Origin: Pelagophyceae sp. CCMP2097
Lineage: Eukaryota > Sar > Pelagophyceae
Direction of reading: 5' to 3'
DNA: 17,480 bases
NCBI GenBank assembly: GCA_026770575.1
Contig: MU657178.1
Coordinates: forward strand, 109,438 to 126,917
Made by a program: the position numbers and the translations under genes. The notes below the pieces were generated by a model. It was not told the origin of the DNA. It was given only the letters and a program-made list of their open reading frames with translations, and ran no database searches. Within the stretch, counting starts at the first letter, position 1. Each line of letters starts with the position of its first letter. Positions 6,423-15,298 of the stretch are shown here, one piece after another.

Positions 6423-9400
6423 TCATGTCGTCGATTCGGCCAAGCCGAGGGCGCGGTTCCGCGGGGCGTCCCAGACGTGGGCGAGCGAGTGGAACTCGCC
6501 CTTTTCGCCGAATTCGTCAAAGCCGCTGGCCACCGCGCACCGCCGCAAGTCGGCGTCGAAGAGCATTCCGACTTCGACGCCGGCCACTGCCGCCTCGACG
6601 GCGGAGATGCGGCAGGGCACTTCTGAGCGGTCGAGGTCCGAAACGAGATCTTGATAATCATTTTGCCAGAGGGGATATTCTAACAAACACCCGAGCTGCG
6701 GCCCGACGTGCACCTCGCGCCAATTTCGAATCGATTCAAGGTGCAAGTCACCGAAGACGACGGATTCGATGTCCGCGCCTTTGAGCAAGAGGAGCGCGGT
6801 CTGAAGGCGGTCGACATAGGATGAGCCTTCGGATTTGTCCAAAGGCACGCCGATGAGGGGCAATCTTAAATGCTCAGCCTGCCGCACCACGTCGGAAATG
6901 GACACGTTCTGGTGCGCCTAAAGTGGGCGTGGAGGCAGATTCATCAGAACCAGATTCATCAGAACGCAGATTCATTAGAACGCAGATTCATTATAACCTT
7001 GCAAAAAGGGCCGTTGAAGAGCCATCCGGACCCTGCAAGGCCTCGTTCGCGGCCACTTGCAAGGCCTCTGCGCGGTAACTTGTAAGACCTCTTCCGAGGG
7101 CCCCATCAAGCCCCCACGCAGGGTTCCTTGCAAGATACCCGTATTCGGGCCCTTGCAGGTTCCCTTGACGGCTCCTCGCCTGGGAGATACCATACGGTTC
7201 GATAGTCCGGGGACCCGCCCGAGGGACCGTCCGAGGGATCGTCCAAGCGACCGTCCGAGCGACTGTCCGAGGACCCGTCCAGGTGATGTCGCAGAGGGGG
7301 CGCAGACGAGGGGGCGGCAGCCGATTGACCGCCCAAGGAACCGTATAGGGGCCGCCGTCAACGCGACGGTCACAGAGGGCCTGTCGAGGGACCGCCCAAG
7401 GAACAGTCCAAAGGAAGTGCCCAAAGGGCCGCCCAAGCGATCGTCCGAGGGACCGTCCAAGGGGCCGTCCAAGCGACCGTCCAAGCGACCGTCCGAGGGA
7501 CCGTCCGAGAGACCATCCAAGCGACCGTCCGTGGGACCGCCCAGAGGGAAAGAGGGGCCGCAGTCGAGGAGACGGCAGCCGAGCGACCTCCCAAGGAACT
7601 GTCCGAGGGACCCTACACGGGGCTGCCGCAAAGGGACCGTCGAGGGACCGTCCAAGGGACCGTCAAAGGGATCGTCCACGGAACCGTCGCAGAGGGACTC
7701 AGTCGGACCGCCCAATGAACCGCCCAAGGAACAGTCCAAACATGGACCAAAGGAAGTGTCCAAAGGACCGCCAAAGGGACCGTCCGAAAGATCGTTCGAG
7801 GGACCATCCAAACGACCGTCCGAGGGACCGTCCACGGGACTGTCGCAGAGGGCCCGTCTCCGGGCCCGTCGAGAGATAGCTCAAGGGACCGTCAAAGGAA
7901 CTGTAAAAAAAGACTGTCTTAAGGCCCGCCCAAGGGACTGTCGCAAGGTCCGCCCGCGGGTCCGTCCGCGGGACGTCGCAGAGGGGCCGCAGTCGAGCGG
8001 ACGTCCAAACGACCGTCCAATGGACCGTCCACGGGACCGTCGCATTGGGACCGTCGAGGGACCATCGAGGGACCCTCCAAGGGACCCTCCAAGGGAACTG
8101 TCCAAAGGAACTGCCCAAAGGAACTGTCCAAAGGAACTGTCCAAAGGAACTGTCCAAAGGACCGCCCGAGGGGTCGTCCGAGGAACCGTCGAGGGACTGC
8201 CCGAGGGACTGTCCGAGGGACCGTCCGAGGGACCGTCCAAGCGACTGTACGAGCGACCGTCCGAGGACCCGTCCAGGGGACTTAAAGGGGCTGCAGTCGA
8301 GGGACCGGCAGCCGAGTGACCGTCCAAGGGACCGTCGAGAAACAGCCGTCAAAGCGACCGTCGCAGAGGGCCCGCCGAGAGACCATCCAAGGAGCTGTCC
8401 AAAGGAACTGTCCAGACGACCAAGCCCGAGCGACCGTCCGAGGGACCGTCCGAGCCCTCCAGGGGCCATCGTCGCGGCGCCGTTTCGAATGGCCGTCAAA
8501 AGGAGCCGTCTCGAGGGGCGCAGCATCATCCGAGCCTTGCAAAGCGTCTTCCCGGGCTCTAACTCTGCTTTTCCAGGTGGTGACTCTGTCTTCCCAGGTG
8601 GTATCTGCCCGTCCAATCCCGGCGCTGCGTCAAATCTCGGCGCTGCTTTGTACGACGTTTCGCGTCGCCGCGTCAAACGTCGTGAGGAGGATGATCCGGT
8701 CGATGGATGCGGATTTTACGGTTTGGCGTAGTGCCAAGAACGAGTCCTTCCCTCCGCTCCAAGAAACCACCTTCACCCCGACCGCCCCACCGTCGACCGC
8801 TCGCGGTGGCCAGACCGCGGGTTTTACAAGCCACGCCGGCTGCTTGATGTTTGCGGCCTTGTCTTTGACGTTGGCGTGGTCGTACGGGCCTAGGAGGCGT
8901 GGGGCCTTCTGGCTCCGCCCGTCGATCGGCGCCACGCAGGCGCCTCGTCCAAGCGACGCAAGCCCCTGGCCCGAGCGCGGATGTCGACGGAGTCTCTATG
9001 GTACCGTCCCCGCTGGCGTCGACGGGGCATCTGTGACGCCGCCCCGCTGGCGCCGCTCTCTGCTGCGACGTTTCGGGTTTCCTGACGTTTCGGATTTTCT
9101 TACCGGCGCCACGCAGGAACCGCACAGTGCCGGCAGCCGCTGCCGCAGCAGTGGCCGCGCCGCAGCGCCGCCAACGACGTGAAGACCTAGGGTGGTGCGT
9201 GGTTGGCCTTTTTGTGCCGACGGAGCATCATATTGAGAAGACGCTCCCCTTGCCAATCGTTCCCCGACCCTTTGCAGGCGCGGCTACGCGCCGTGTAGCC
9301 CGTTTCCGGGTCGTCGTAGGTCAGCCGCTTTTCGGAAACGGCGGCGGCGTGCGCGGCGGCCCAGCCGTTGGGAGCTTCGGCGAAGTCTTCAATGTCGACG

Positions 9401-10485
9401 CCGCACGAACCGTAATGAGGCGCCTCAGAGACGCTTTGAACGTCCGTCGTCGTCGCCGTCTTCGTCGTCATCGCCGCTGCCGCGTCAAAAAGGTCCACGC
9501 GCCGCCACGCCGTCGACCGCCCGTCAGCAGATGCAGGCATAAAGTCCAGCGAATCCAACCTCTCCGCGACACCCGCGTCGTCGTCAAACGCGCACCGCGC
9601 GAGCACGGCGGCGCCGATTGATACGGCCTGAGACGGGCGGGCGAAGTATCTGTCCGCATCCACGGCGTACACGCGCGGTGGTGTATACGGGAAGAGGCTC
9701 AAGAGCTCCTTCGAATGCAATTTGGCGTCTTTCACGTTCCTCTCTAGCCCAAAGCCGCAGCAGGCGATGATGACGACGTCTGGCTTGAGGGAAGCGAGGT
9801 CGGGCCAGGCGACGCCGATGGATTTCGCGCCTGGGGCATTCCTCGATGGAAAACACCCTGCCGCCTGGATTTGGCAAGGCACCCAGTGCCCCCCATCAAA
9901 CGCCGGCTGCAGCCACTCGAGCAATAGCACGGACTTTTGGTTCGCGGTGACGGCGGCGGAAACGCGTCGTAAACGGTCCTCGCATTCCCGCTTCAATAAA
10001 AGCCCGCGCTCGTGCACACCACAAACCTCCGCTATAAGTGAGATCGTCGCAAATACGTCTGCGGCCGTGTGTGGCTCGAGGTTGATGATCTTGGTCGTAT
10101 TGCCGCTCAAGTCGACGAGGCCGAGATCCGAGACGTCCTTTGCTGAGATCGCACAGACGTCGCATAAACCCTGCGTAAGGACAACCGTCGGATGCAACCG
10201 CTTCAAAGCGGCGACGTCGACGGCGTAGAGCGAGAGCTTTGAAGAAACGGAAGCTTTTACGGCAGAGTCGATGTCACTTTGGGATAATGACATTTCTAAA
10301 GACGTGGATGTCACCCGCTCTGCGACCTTCAACACCTCCGCCATACCCTTGGCGTCGGGGCAGACGTCGCACTCATGCGTCACGCCGACGATGTAGGCGG
10401 AGAGGCATAGGCCGCCGAGGATTTCCGTTGCACTCGGGAGGAGCGAAACGATGCGCAGCCCGCCAGGCGCGGCGGGGGTCGCCAT
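6423..10485 (-). CDS. BtuF-like corrinoid-binding / DUF5522 / DUF71 PP-loop ATPase fusion, four exons
   Basis: Exons are 10485-9292, 9186-9126, 8889-8654 and 6917-6423, giving 661 residues. Residues 10-310 are a BtuF/TroA-type binding domain (RIVSLLPSATEI, VTHECD 35-40, TQGLCDVCA 104-112, GGHWVP 198-203, YFARP 280-284). Residues 387-439 carry YDDPETGYT, then VFTSLAALRRGHCCGSGCRH and CPYDHANVKDKAANIKQPAWL, a DUF5522-type Cys motif that becomes continuous only after splicing. Residues 457-661 are a DUF71/COG2102 ATPase (SGGKDS PP-loop 463-468, LTTFDA, AHQNVSISDVVRQA, FGDLHLE 552-558, GEFHS 637-641). The ATG at 10485 is the first in frame. No signal peptide is seen, so a cytosolic site is likely. 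The domain set points to cobalamin salvage rather than diphthamide synthesis (inference). Confidence 0.82.
6936..6998. repeat. Four-copy tandem repeat of about 16 bp beside the splice acceptor
   Basis: Units are CAGATTCATCAGAAC, CAGATTCATCAGAACG, CAGATTCATTAGAACG and CAGATTCATTATAACC. The array ends 18 bp from the intron 3 acceptor. On the sense strand of the gene it would read GTTCTGATGAATCTG. Confidence 0.85.
7010..7170. repeat. Degenerate (C)TTGCAAGGCCTC repeat
   Basis: Imperfect units around TGCAAGGCCTC, TGCAAGGCCTC, TGTAAGACCTC, CTTGCAAGATACC and CTTGCAGGTTCCC occur at irregular spacing of 25-35 bp. They form a transition between the 16-bp array and the minisatellite. Confidence 0.5.
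7211..8452. repeat. 12-bp minisatellite, about 1.2 kb
   Basis: The unit is (A/G)AGGGACCGTCC(A/G)-like, with variants such as AAGCGACCGTCC, GAGGGACTGTCC and AAAGGAACTGTCC. Because 12 is a multiple of three and the unit has no stops, long open frames appear on both strands (420 codons on plus, 325 on minus). They are Arg/Pro/Gly/Ser-rich repeats and not genes. A higher-order unit is visible: a GCAGTCGAG...GGCAGCCGA.. block recurs near 7300, 7560, 7990 and 8290, so segments of a few hundred bp were duplicated after the 12-bp array formed. Confidence 0.9.
8890..9125 (-). other. 236-nt intron 2 of the fusion gene
   Basis: The donor is CAC T|GTGCGG and the acceptor CCTCCTAG|GC. It is a phase-1 intron that splits the last Cys codon of the C-R-H-C motif and restores C-R-H-C-P-Y. 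The acceptor-side frame has no ATG between an upstream TAG (near 9000) and the PP-loop, which rules out a separate gene starting here in this frame. Confidence 0.75.
9187..9291 (-). other. 105-nt intron 1 of the fusion gene, apparently GC-AG
   Basis: To keep the GYT|VFT junction of the DUF5522 motif, the intron must begin GCGCGTAGCC and end CACCCTAG. Its length is a multiple of three, and the acceptor TAG is also the in-frame stop of the unspliced frame, so a transcript that keeps the intron would encode a 432-residue protein of the BtuF domain only. No GT donor gives the right phase. A one-base sequence error near the donor is the alternative. Confidence 0.6.
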
Positions 10486-10847
10486 TGACCGGGCGCGGCG
10501 CCGGGGCGCTGGAGCCGATTGGGGCCGGCTGGCGGTCGCAGCTGGCGGGGGAAGGCGCAGGCGGTGCACTCGGGCAGCCCTGGCCGTGCAGGGCTCTCCG
10601 ACACGGACCGTCGAGTCACGAGCAGGATATATCGCTAAATGAACGGCTCGCTAAAAGACGGAGGCGCGCCGCGCGCGCGATGGCGGCGATGCATACAGGA
10701 ATTCCTATTGAACACGGCACTCCGTGAGTCTCCGCCGCCACCCTCGACGTCCGCGCACGACGGGACGGTGCTTCGAGGGCGCGCGCGCCTCCTCCCTCGA
10801 GGACGGCCCGGGCCCAGCCCGCACTCAAAAACGACGCAAACGAGTCG
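10486..10847. other. Divergent intergenic region between the fusion gene and BTB-kelch gene 2
   Basis: These 362 bp separate a minus-strand start at 10485 from a plus-strand start at 10848, so both promoters should lie here. There is a short ATG frame at 10680 followed by a strong donor-like GTGAGT at 10724, and the kelch 2 frame stays open upstream of 10848 to beyond 10779. An extra 5' exon for kelch 2 is therefore possible but unproven. No TATA-like element stands out. Confidence 0.4.
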
Positions 10848-12290
10848 ATGAGCGAACTCTCGCGCGACGACGCCGCGCTCAAACGCAGACGCGCGTCGGC
10901 GGGGCGCGACGGCGCCGCGGCGGACGACGACGACGTGCGCTCGAGGGCATCATCGACGCCCGACGGCGTCGTCAAGCTCAACGTGGGCGGCGCGCGCTTC
11001 GAAACAACAAGGGCCGTGCTGACAAAGGTCGAGGACTCGATGCTCGGGCGCATGTTCGGCCGCTGCGACGCGATGTTGCAGGCGGACCCTTCAGATGGAT
11101 CAATCTTCATCGACCGCGATGGCGAGTGCTTCCGACTGATCCTCGACTTCCTCCGCGGCGACCCTCCCGAGGGCCCGGGCATGCAGAGGATGATTCGCGC
11201 GTTACCCGAGGCCACGCAGGACGCGCTGGTCCAGGAGCTGGACTACTTAGGGCCTCTTTAGGGCCGTCTTCGGCGCGCGGCTGTGGACCGACTTCGCGGC
11301 GTTCCGGCCGGGGCCGGAGATGGGCTCCGAATCTGACGAATTCTTCGGTTGCGCTGCCGTGCTTGCCGGCGGGCGCGTCATCGTGGTCGGTGGCTGGTGC
11401 CATGATGCTTGTGCCGCGACGGGAGTCATCGACGCGCAGAAGATGGCCTTGACGCGTGGGCCGGACCTGCTGACGGGACGGGCAGGCTGCGCGGCCATCT
11501 TGCTCGACGCGGACCGCGTGCTCGTGGTGGGTGGAACGGACGACAATGGTTATGCTTTAAAGACGACTGAGATCTTGCACCTCTCGACGCGCACGTTCGC
11601 GCCAGGATCGGACATGCTCACGGCGCGTGATTGCTGTGCTGCGGTCGCACTCGACGCTCGCAGGATCCTCGTCGTCGGCGGCTCCTCTAGCGTGACTCAA
11701 CTGTCGACTACCGAGATTTTCAGCCTCGACACGATGGCCTTTGCGCCGGGGCCCGCCATGGCCGCTCCGGGCGAAAGCTGCGCGGCCGTCGCGCTCGACA
11801 ATCATCGCGTCATGGTGGCTGGTGGCCGTTCAGTTTCAGACAGTTTGATCACAACGGAGGTCCTCGACGTCCGGACAATGGCGTTCACGCCCGGCCCGTC
11901 GATGGGCTCGGGACGCTGTTACTGCGCGGCCGTGCCCGTCGACGCTCAGCACGTCCTCGTCATCGCCGGGGGGGATTTCAAGCGTCGCCGGTGCCGACGA
12001 CGGAGCTCCTCGACCTGGCGTCAATGGAGTTTGAGCCCGGGCCGGCCATGCAGACTGGGCGCTGTGGTTGTGCAGCGGCACGGCTCGACGTGTCGGCGGG
12101 ACGGCCCCGGATCCTGGTGCTGGGTGGCAACGCCGTTGCCGCACCGGTGCTCCACGACGACTCGCAGCCCGATTACTCGGACTCGGACGATTACGACGAA
12201 GACAATGTCGATTGCATCTTCTTGACGATGGCCGAGGTGCTCGCCGTCGTCGTCGACGACGACGACAACAACGACGATGAGCACGAATGA
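10848..12290 (+). pseudogene. BTB/KCTD-kelch repeat protein 2, with two frame breaks
   Basis: Paralog of 3352-4871 in the same orientation; the BTB segment (VVKLNVGGARFETTRAVLTK) is nearly identical. The frame opens at 10848 (MSELSRDDAALKRRR) and stops at TAG 11259-11261 in a CTTTAGG context. One base fewer in the T run would continue into AVFGARLW, exactly where the paralog reads SVFGARPW. Six kelch blades follow in the next frame until a G7 run at 11968-11974, after which the blade TTELLDLASMEFEPGP and an acidic tail (SDSDDYDEDN, then DDDDNNDDEHE) are back in the first frame, ending at TGA 12288-12290. Both breaks are at homopolymers, so either sequencing error or recent decay is possible. 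If intact it would be about 480 residues, and its tail shows what gene 1 lost. Confidence 0.8.
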
Positions 12291-12690
12291 CGGAGGTCAT
12301 CCCGACGCGCAGCCGCCCCGGTCCCGCGATCTAGGAGCATCGACGCCCCGCGACCAAGAACCCAGGGACCCGACGCCCGACGATGCCAAGAACACGCTCC
12401 GCGGACATGCGATTCGACACTTATTTCCAGAGAGCCCGATCCCATGCAAAGGTCATCCAGCGAGACCGCCGACGGCTCCACGCCCCGGCTCCGGAGGCGT
12501 ACCACAAGCCTGCGACGCCGCCTAGGCTGGCACCGGCTCGCAAGAAGGCGGCGACCGCTCGTTGGGCCGCGCGCGACGAGGAGCTGCCAGGCCCCTGGAT
12601 GTAGGCCGCTCGAGCTGCCCGGGCCCGTGCGAGTCACGTCCAAGCTCGACTCCCTTCGACGGTTCGAGGACTGAAGCTTGGCCAACGTTA
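12291..12690. other. Stretch without a supported gene
   Basis: About 400 GC-rich bases. A plus-strand frame at 12383-12604 (MPRTRSADMRFDTYFQRARS, 73 codons) is the only one that looks somewhat protein-like, being Arg/Ala-rich and basic, but it has no recognised domain and could be chance in high-GC sequence. Confidence 0.3.
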
Positions 12691-13110
12691 GAGAAACATG
12701 CCAGAGCCGCGCTCGTCTCCGCGTCCCAGAGCCGCGCCGTCGTTGTCGGCGCTCGACGTCACGACGGACATCGCTCGAGGACGCGCCGCTGTGGAATCAG
12801 CTGGTGTGGCCCTCGAGCGTCGCCTGCGGCGCGCCCGCTTCGGCGTCCCAGAGCCGCGCCGTCTTGTCGTCGCTCGCCGTGACGAGGCGCTTGCCCTTTG
12901 GAGAGAACGCACAGCGCATGACGTAGCTGGTGTGCCCCTCGAGCGTTGCCTGCGGTGCGCCCGTCTTGGTGTCCCAGAGTCGAGCCGTCATGTCGCCGCT
13001 CGTCATCACGAGGCGCTTGCCGTCGGGCGAGAACGCGCACCTCCAGAAAACTCTTGGTGTGCCCCTCGAGAATTGCCAGTGTGGTGCCCTTCCAGAATCC
13101 GGTCCTTCTA
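12691..13110 (-). pseudogene. WD40 repeat gene remnant
   Basis: Minus-strand reading gives LAILEGHTKS, then CAFSPDGKRLVMTSGDMTAR and LWDTKTGAPQATLEGHTSYV, then CAFSPKGKRLVTASDDKTAR and LWDAEAGAPQATLEGHTS, clear WD40 blades with the GH and WD dipeptides. The frame shifts by one base within AAGAGTTTTCTGG (near 13055). After the last LEGHTS there is a TGA (12797-12799), and the next blade survives only as VVTSSADN and, one frame over, TARLWDAETSAALA near 12710-12760. The remnant has about three to four blades. Its similarity to the WD40 gene at the window end suggests one family. It could be the broken 3' end of a gene whose 5' part lies between 13110 and 13400, but nothing there is convincing. 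Confidence 0.75.
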
Positions 13111-13568
13111 GACGGGTCTGCGCAAAGCCGGCGCCACGGCAGGCGCGTTGCGAGCAGGGCATCAAAAAGGTCCGGGTTTGGATTTTCAACCGAGTTCGAC
13201 TCGGACTCGGCCGATGCGGGGTGCTTTTTAAGCCGAAACGGCTTCTCGGGCTGGGTAAGCTGGGCTAATGACCAAAGGCTCGTGGCCTTTGGCCTCGACA
13301 AGCACCCGCACAGGATACAATCCTCGGACGACGCGGCCCGCCGGGAAACGCGCGGTCGGGGTACGGCCGCCGGCGCACCAGGCCCGCCCGCGGAATAATC
13401 ATACAAGCGTGTTAGAGGCAGGGCGTAAAGCCGGGGTGGAAGGAGCGCGGGCCGCGCTCGTCAAACTTGGCTCGCGGAGGCGTCTCCACGCGCGAGCGCG
13501 AGCATGGCCTCGACGGGCCCACGCCGTGTCCCACGACGTCGTGGGGGCACCGGCGGTGCCAGGACTTT
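13111..13568. other. Stretch without a supported gene
   Basis: This lies between the WD40 remnant and the stop of the membrane protein gene. A minus-strand frame runs from 13406 into the remnant (LFDALLATRLPWRRLCADPS near 13110-13170) and might be a decayed N-terminus. The rest probably includes the 3' untranslated region of the 13569-15298 gene. No repeat is visible. Confidence 0.3.
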
Positions 13569-15298
13569 TCAGGCGGCGCAATCGTTTCGCCACTTGACGT
13601 AGCGGGTGTGGCCTTCTTCTTTGCGCAGATCCTCGAAGCTCTTGAGGCCGATCTGGAGCTCGCAGACGTGGTACTCGACGTTGTGCGTCAAGGAGAAGGT
13701 GTCGACGAAGCAGACGGAGAGCGCGATGTTCCGATAGCTCAGCGACTCTTGGACGTCGTAGGACTCGCGGAACCGGTCCTTGGAGAAGACGACGACGAAG
13801 CGGTCGTCGGCCTTGATGGCACGGAGGCAGCGGAGGAGCGCCTCGGCGTCCTTGCACTTGATGGAGCACCGCACGAGGTCCGTCAGCCGCGAGGCGTCGC
13901 CGTCGTAGTTCCGGAAGAGCTTTTCGATGGCGCGCTTCCGGCGCTTGACGTTCGAGTGGTCGACGAGGACGTCGGCCTTGGTCGCGACGACGGCGACCGC
14001 GGCCTGGAAGGCTTCCTGGAGCCGCGCCGCCTGGGCGAAGAGGCAGGCGAGGTCGCCGACGAGCTGCCGCGGCTTTGAGCGCTTGGATACCCCTTTCTCC
14101 GGGCAAAACTTCTGAACGTCGGCGCGGACATCTCGGACCAGATTGTGGTGGGGCTCCTTGGCGGTGTACTCGCCCGTCTCTAAGTCTTTTAGCTCATCCC
14201 GGATAGACTTCCAGACTTTGTCACCCTGATGAGGCTTCATCTCTTCCCAGACGGCCTCGTACTTCTTGATGTCATCTTTGACGGTTTTGTTCGCCTCCTT
14301 TTTCTGCTGCTGCAATGTGCGCGCGAAGCAGGCGTGGACGATGATAACGGACAGGGACGCGAGGGCGAACCCGATGCCGCCCGCGTGGCCGACGCCGCCC
14401 ACGTGGGTGTCGTAGACGAGGAATCTATAGAGGCTACAGGCAAAAGTTAACTCGACGATGTGCAAACGCAGCCAGTAGAACTGCTCCGAGGCGCGTCGCG
14501 TCTTCTTGGACTGCATCAGGTTGCCGACGTACCAAAAGTGCAGGAATGCGACGATATAGTTGGCTAAGAAGATGGGCTTCAACACGGGGAAGTTTTCGCC
14601 TTTGCACCGCATGCCCAGGTGGGGAAAGGCCAGGGAACAGATGAGTATGATCTTGGCGGACCGCGTCACGCCGACGCCTAGGGAAACGAGGGCCTTGACG
14701 GGCTCCTTGTCCCAGAGATACCAGGCGCGCTGGAGGAAGCCGCAGGAAAGCGCCGCGTAGAAGAGCATGAAAAGCATGCTCTCGAGGACGCTCAATTGGC
14801 AGCCTTTGCCGTTGGGCACAAAGGGGAGGCGCGTGGCGTGCGCCTGGACGAGCCACGCGACGGCGACGACGCCGAAGAAGACGCCGAAGAAGATCCAGAA
14901 GACGAGCAAATACGTCGACTGGCCGCCCAGGAAGCCGGCGCTGAGGATGACGCGCTCGGCCGCGAGCTTGCCTATGTTGGGCGAAGCTCCAAACGTTCGC
15001 GGAGTTCTGATCGACCGATCGATGCAGAGCCCGAAAGGGCCGGGTCTTTGCCAGGCGTCGGCACCGCACCCGCCTTGACGAGCGACTCCACCTCCCGCTC
15101 GCGCACGTACTGGATGATCACGGGCGGCTCCGCGGGCGCGCGTCTCTTCGCCTCGGGGACCCGCGTCATCGTCGCCTCGGGCAGCGCGGCCGCCGCGGCG
15201 CACGGCGCCTCCATGTCGGTGACCCAGCACAGCGGCAGCGGCGCGTCCGCGGGGTGCACGCGGCTCGGCGGCGTGCTGCAGTCGACCAAGCGGGCCAT
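13569..15298 (-). CDS. Polytopic membrane protein with C-terminal RelA/SpoT-like domain, two exons
   Basis: Exon 1 is 15298-15016 and exon 2 is 14971-13569, joined over a 44-nt phase-1 intron (GTCGATCAG...CATAG), giving 561 residues. The long minus-strand frame that continues up to 15431 past the acceptor is not coding. Residues 1-94 are a soluble head. About six membrane segments follow (near 112-137, 156-178, 186-211, 225-247, 262-282 and 291-311), then a charged, probably helical linker (KKYEAVWEEMKPHQG). Residues 426-556 resemble the RelA/SpoT nucleotidyltransferase fold: VKRRKRAIEKLFRNYDGD, RLTDLVRCSI 456-465, YRNIALSV, ELQI 532-535 and GHTRY 548-552. Such domains are abundant in stramenopile genomes. 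Whether this one makes (p)ppGpp is unknown; the full set of synthetase residues is not evident, and a sensory or inactive role is possible. Confidence 0.75.
14972..15015 (-). other. 44-nt intron of the RelA/SpoT-like membrane protein gene
   Basis: It starts GTCGATCAGAAC and ends CCCAACATAG. Its TAG would end the exon 1 frame if retained. Removal joins SGSASIG to KLAAERVILS. The length is the same as in BTB-kelch gene 1. Confidence 0.65.

Larger units (their letters stand above)
6918..8653 (-). other. 1,736-nt intron 3 of the fusion gene
   Basis: The donor is AACGTC|GTACAAAG and the acceptor CCCACTTTAG|GCGCAC, phase 0. The join gives TTFDAATRNV followed by AHQNVSISDVV, which matches the continuous DUF71 fold. 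It is many times longer than every other intron in the window, because it contains a minisatellite (7211-8452) and two further small tandem repeats. Confidence 0.75.

Noticed and set aside
7057..8319. 420-codon plus-strand open frame rich in Arg, Pro, Ser and Gly (and 325- and 286-codon frames on the minus strand)
   Set aside because: All come from the 12-bp minisatellite, which has no stops in most frames. The region is an intron of the minus-strand fusion gene.
8673..9125. 150-codon minus-strand frame between the BtuF-like and PP-loop exons
   Set aside because: It overlaps the true exon 3 in another frame and shows no domain. The conserved DUF5522 and PP-loop residues are in the other frame.
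10486..10569. Upstream extension of the BtuF-like protein to 10569
   Set aside because: It would begin with GTG, which is not expected in a nuclear gene. The ATG at 10485 starts just before the conserved RIVSLLPSATEI.
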